A DNA stretch of 35,900 nt from Mycolicibacter senuensis (GTDB taxonomy: Bacteria; Actinomycetota; Actinomycetes; Mycobacteriales; Mycobacteriaceae), in contig NZ_QMEX01000032.1 in the NCBI RefSeq assembly GCF_003284925.1, positions 1-35,900 of the forward strand. The letters are read 5' to 3'. Of the stretch, positions 32,695 through 35,900 are shown piece by piece. The translations under genes and the position numbers were made by a program. Position 1 is the first letter of the stretch, and every line of letters starts with the position of its first letter. The notes under the pieces were generated by a model that worked only from the letters and a program-made list of their open reading frames with translations, made no database searches and was not told the origin of the DNA.

Positions 32695-33888
32695 TCAGTT
32701 GTTCTCGGTGACGGCGAGTTCGCGCTCGACGGCCTCGGTGAGGCGTTCCTGGACGAACGGCACCGGGATCTTGGAGATGATCTCGCCGAAGAAACCGCGC
32801 ACGATCAGGCGTCGGGCCTGATCCTCGGGGATGCCGCGCGCCTGCAGATAGAACAGCTGCAGGTCGTCGAACCGGCCGGTGGCGCTGGCATGGCCGGCCT
32901 GCACGATCTCGCCGGTCTCGATCTCCAGGTTCGGGATCGAATCCGCCCGGGCGCCGTCGGCCAGCACCAGGTTGCGGTTCACCTCGAAGGTGTCGGTGCC
33001 GACGCCCGCCGCGCGGATCAGCACGTCGCCGACCCAGACGGTGTGGGCGTCGGGCAGCCCCGAACCGGGCTCGCCCTGCAGCGCGCCCTTGTAGAGCACG
33101 TTCGAGCGGCAATTGGGCTGGCTGTGGTCGACCAGCAGGCGCGATTCGAGGTGCTGGCCGTCGTCGGCGAAGTACAGGCCGAGCAACTCAGCGTCACCGC
33201 CCGGCCCGTCGAACCGCACTCGTCCGGTCAGCCGCACCAGCTCACCGCCCAGCAGCACGGCGCTGTGGCGCAGTACCGCGTCCTTGCCCAGCGCCGCGTG
33301 GTGCATCGTCACGCAGGCCAGATCCGCGGCCGCCTCGGCGAGCCACACCACGGTCAACTTCGCCGCATCGCCGACGACGAATTCGACGTTGTCGGCGTAG
33401 GTTCCGCTGCCCCGCACGTCGATCACGACGGTGGCCTGCGACAGTTCCTCGGCGCGCAGCTGCAGATGGCCGTAGGCCGTGGACCCCTCACCGGGACCGG
33501 TGATGGTGATGGTGACCGGCTCCTCGACGACGGCCTCCTTGGGAACGGTGAGCACCGTCGCCTCCTGGAACGCCGAGAAGGCCTGGGCGGCAACACGATC
33601 CGCGGGGACACCCGCGGCACCCAGCCGGTCGTCGCCGCGCGCGACGGTCTCGACGCGCACCGCCGCGTCCGCGGTGACGGCGACGGCCGCCGATGCGTCG
33701 GCCACCGCCGAACCGTCGTGCAGGCCGCGCAGCCGGCGCAGCGGGGTGAACCGCCAGATCTCGTCGCGGCCGTGCGGCACCTCGAAGGCGTCCACGTCGA
33801 ACGAGGTGAACTGCTCCCCCTTGTTGATGCCTTCGGCGGCCTCGGTCAGGTTGGTCGGCGAGGCGGGCCGCAGGTCAGTCGAAGCCAC
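32695..33888 (-). CDS. sufD: SufD, scaffold subunit of SufBCD
   Basis: 397-residue beta-helix scaffold protein of the SufB/SufD family. The C-terminal region (about 330-390) with LQLFYLQARGIPEDQARRL is the typical SufC-binding end shared with SufB. The GTG start overlaps the last base of the sufB stop codon (33888), indicating translational coupling and equal production. No frameshift or unusual feature is seen. M. tuberculosis equivalent: Rv1462. Confidence 0.94.
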   Translation of the reverse strand: MASTDLRPASPTNLTEAAEGINKGEQFTSFDVDAFEVPHGRDEIWRFTPLRRLRGLHDGSAVADASAAVAVTADAAVRVETVARGDDRLGAAGVPADRVAAQAFSAFQEATVLTVPKEAVVEEPVTITITGPGEGSTAYGHLQLRAEELSQATVVIDVRGSGTYADNVEFVVGDAAKLTVVWLAEAAADLACVTMHHAALGKDAVLRHSAVLLGGELVRLTGRVRFDGPGGDAELLGLYFADDGQHLESRLLVDHSQPNCRSNVLYKGALQGEPGSGLPDAHTVWVGDVLIRAAGVGTDTFEVNRNLVLADGARADSIPNLEIETGEIVQAGHASATGRFDDLQLFYLQARGIPEDQARRLIVRGFFGEIISKIPVPFVQERLTEAVERELAVTENN

Positions 33889-35333
33889 TAGCCCACCGAG
33901 CCTTCCATCTGCAGCTGGATCAGCTTGTTGAGTTCCAGCGCGTACTCCATCGGCAGTTCCTTGGCGATCGGCTCGACGAAGCCGCGCACCACCATCGCCA
34001 TCGCCTCGTCCTCGGTCAGGCCGCGGCTCATCAGGTAGAACAACTGGTTCTCACTGACCTTCGACACGGTGGCCTCGTGGCCCACGGTGACGTCGTCCTC
34101 ACGGATGTCGACGTAGGGGTAGGTGTCGCTGCGGCTGACGTCGTCGACCAGCAGTGCGTCGCACTTCACGCTCGACTTCGCTCCCTGAGCGCCCTTGTGG
34201 ATCTCCACCAGGCCCCGGTAGGAGGATCGGCCGCCGCTGCGCGCCACCGACTTGGAGACGATGTTGGACGACGTGTGGGGTGCCAGGTGCAGCATCTTGG
34301 CGCCGGTGTCCTGGTGCTGGTCCTCGCCGGCGAAGGCCACCGAGAGCACCTCGCCCTTGGCGTGTTCACCGGTCATCCACACCGCCGGGTACTTCATGGT
34401 GACCTTGGAGCCGATGTTGCCGTCGACCCATTCCATGGTGGCGCCCTCTTCGGCCCGCGCCCGCTTGGTGACCAGGTTGTAGACGTTGACCGACCAGTTC
34501 TGGATGGTGGTGTAGCGGCATCGGCCGCGCGGCTTGACGATGATCTCCACCACCGCCGAGTGCAGCGAGTCACTCGAGTACACCGGCGCGGTGCAGCCCT
34601 CGATGTAGTGCACGTAGGCGTCCTCGTCGACGATGATCAAGGTCCGCTCGAACTGGCCCATGTTCTCGGTGTTGATCCGGAAGTAGGCCTGCAGCGGGAT
34701 GTCGACGTGCACACCCTTGGGCACGTAGATGAACGATCCGCCGCTCCACACCGCGGTGTTCAGCGCCGAGAACTTGTTGTCGCCGGCCGGGATCACGGTG
34801 GCGAAATACTCCCGGAACAGCTCCTCGTGCTCCTTGAGTGCGGTGTCGGTGTCCAGGAAGACCACGCCCTGGGCTTCCAGGTCCTCGCGGATCTTGTGGT
34901 AGACCACCTCGGATTCGTACTGGGCCGCGACCCCGCCGATGTAGCGCTGCTTCTCGGCCTCCGGGATGCCCAGCCGGTCGTAGGTGTTGCGGATGTCCTC
35001 GGGCAGGTCATCCCAGGTCTGGGCCTGCTTCTCGGTGGACCGCACGAAGTACTTGATGTTGTCGAAGTCGATCCCGGACAGATCCGAGCCCCAGTTGGGC
35101 ATCGGCTTCTTCATGAACGTGCGGTAGGCGCGCAACCGGGCCTCGAGCATCCACTCCGGCTCGTTCTTCTTCGCCGAGATGTCGCGCACCACATCCTCGG
35201 ACAGGCCACGCTGCGCGGCGGCGCCCGCGGCGTCGGTGTCGGCCCAACCGTATTCGTACCGGCCCAGCGACGCGATGGTCTCTTCCTGGGTGGGCTCGGC
35301 CGCTGCTGCGGTGGCCTCCGGTGTGAGTGTCAT
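33888..35333 (-). CDS. sufB: SufB, cluster-building subunit of SufBCD (intein-free)
   Basis: 481 residues, the normal length of a mature SufB. The recognisable blocks are present: [43 protein letters not shown], and the C-terminal [17 protein letters not shown] that docks SufC. The reading frame is continuous, so there is no intein, whereas M. tuberculosis SufB (Rv1461) is made as a longer precursor with one. ATG at 35333 has AAGGGG upstream. It follows sufR after 67 bases that show no clear promoter, so it is probably transcribed from a promoter ahead of sufR outside this window. Confidence 0.96.
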   Translation of the reverse strand: MTLTPEATAAAAEPTQEETIASLGRYEYGWADTDAAGAAAQRGLSEDVVRDISAKKNEPEWMLEARLRAYRTFMKKPMPNWGSDLSGIDFDNIKYFVRSTEKQAQTWDDLPEDIRNTYDRLGIPEAEKQRYIGGVAAQYESEVVYHKIREDLEAQGVVFLDTDTALKEHEELFREYFATVIPAGDNKFSALNTAVWSGGSFIYVPKGVHVDIPLQAYFRINTENMGQFERTLIIVDEDAYVHYIEGCTAPVYSSDSLHSAVVEIIVKPRGRCRYTTIQNWSVNVYNLVTKRARAEEGATMEWVDGNIGSKVTMKYPAVWMTGEHAKGEVLSVAFAGEDQHQDTGAKMLHLAPHTSSNIVSKSVARSGGRSSYRGLVEIHKGAQGAKSSVKCDALLVDDVSRSDTYPYVDIREDDVTVGHEATVSKVSENQLFYLMSRGLTEDEAMAMVVRGFVEPIAKELPMEYALELNKLIQLQMEGSVG

Positions 35334-35400
35334 GGTGACGCCCCTTCAGTGCTCGTGATGGCTTCGGCGCAGGCTTGGCGCCGAAGGTCGATCGGTGCTG

Positions 35401-35900
35401 TTATTGCTTTTTTGCAGCGGTACCGGCCCGGCCGGCTTTGGTGGTTTTGCCGGCCCTGCCGGACTTGGCGCTCTTGATGGTCAGCGGTACGTGGGTGGTA
35501 CAGACGTACCCGCCGTCAGCGATGGTCGCCAACCGCTGGACGTGGGTGCCCAGCACCTCGGCCATCGCCTGCCGCTCGGCGCGGCACAGCTCCGGGAACT
35601 CTTTGGCGACGTTGGCCACCGGGCAGTGATGCTGCAGGATCTGTACCCCCGGGACACCGCCGTCCACCCGTGCGGTGCTGGCGGCGTAGCCGGCCTCGGT
35701 CAGCGCCGCGGCGATGCGTTCGGCGGTCGCCTCGAGATCCCCGTCGGTGTCGGAGTCGCCCTCGGCGGCCGCGGCCGCGACCTCGGACAGGATGGTGTCG
35801 ATGCGCTGCCGGGCGAAGGCCACCACGGCGTCCTCACCGCCGATCTCGCGCAGCTGGCGCATCGCCGCCACGGCCAGGTCGTCGTAGCGGTGCCCGAGCT
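35401..35900 (-). CDS. sufR: SufR, iron-sulfur-sensing repressor of the SUF operon (5' end outside window)
   Basis: The frame is open to the window edge, so the N-terminal winged-helix DNA-binding domain is missing here. The visible C-terminal part has the cluster-ligand cysteines of SufR: HHCPVA, a second Cys in PELCRAE 13 residues on, and GYVCTTH. SufR represses suf genes when it carries an iron-sulfur cluster and is the first gene of the operon in mycobacteria (Rv1460). The last 22 residues are a basic, repeat-like tail (SGRAGK, KAGRAG, AAKK) that looks like a species-specific extension and could add nonspecific DNA affinity. Confidence 0.92.
   Translation of the reverse strand, partial: LGHRYDDLAVAAMRQLREIGGEDAVVAFARQRIDTILSEVAAAAAEGDSDTDGDLEATAERIAAALTEAGYAASTARVDGGVPGVQILQHHCPVANVAKEFPELCRAERQAMAEVLGTHVQRLATIADGGYVCTTHVPLTIKSAKSGRAGKTTKAGRAGTAAKKQ

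Overview
The window is GC-rich actinobacterial DNA, most probably from a Mycobacterium/Mycolicibacterium. The strongest pointer is the right end, which carries a mycobacterial-type SUF iron-sulfur assembly operon in the order sufR-sufB-sufD-sufC-sufS-sufU-sufT on the minus strand (the order of Rv1460-Rv1466 in M. tuberculosis). The left end is the 3' part of a very large CtpH/CtpI-type P-type ATPase gene. High GC, GTG starts and one-base or ATGA stop/start overlaps fit this assignment.

Between these core genes, from about 2.55 to 27.0 kb, lies a defence-type accessory island. Its main plus-strand operon (2779-18611) encodes: a 1702-residue DEAD/DEAH-like helicase with two cysteine clusters, a DUF1998-type region and what looks like a C-terminal Vsr/DUF559-like nuclease domain; a DrmD-like SNF2 helicase; a 1376-residue PglX/Eco57I-like adenine-specific DNA methylase; a cytoplasmic trypsin-like serine protease with an intact His-Asp-Ser triad; a shrunken, internally deleted copy of the start of a uvrD gene; and a protein that looks like a catalytically dead methylase half joined to an HsdS-like target-recognition segment and a C-terminal region with a HEPN-type RNxxxH motif. 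A HigBA/RelE-type toxin-antitoxin pair follows in reverse orientation (18679-19555). A second plus-strand unit (19740-24119) encodes a UvrD-like helicase with a RelE-like N-terminal domain and a single-chain DUF262/HNH protein of GmrSD type. A divergent pair completes the island: a DUF726-type alpha/beta hydrolase with a zinc-cluster N-terminus (24158-25783, minus) and a two-pass membrane coiled-coil protein (25993-27033, plus).

The helicase, SNF2 and methylase trio resembles class 1 DISARM (DrmA/DrmB, DrmD, DrmMI). It differs in three ways: the DrmA- and DrmB-like parts are on one polypeptide, no separate phospholipase-D gene (drmC) is present, and a nuclease-like domain sits at the end of the big helicase. 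The most plausible reading is a composite DISARM-like system: methylase for self-marking, helicases for scanning and unwinding, nuclease domains for destruction, and protease, HEPN and toxin modules as possible abortive-infection effectors. Imperfect direct repeats of the uvrD 5' end at 16.13 and 19.74 kb bracket the HEPN/toxin-antitoxin cassette and suggest it was inserted later.

To the right of the island lie a Tat-dependent lipoprotein amidohydrolase (27062-28795, minus) and a zinc-ribbon metallo-beta-lactamase-fold protein (28917-29738, minus) that closes the SUF operon. SufB here is 481 residues and contains no intein, unlike M. tuberculosis SufB. I saw no tRNA, rRNA, CRISPR array, transposase or integrase. 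No gene-free stretch exceeds 300 bases.
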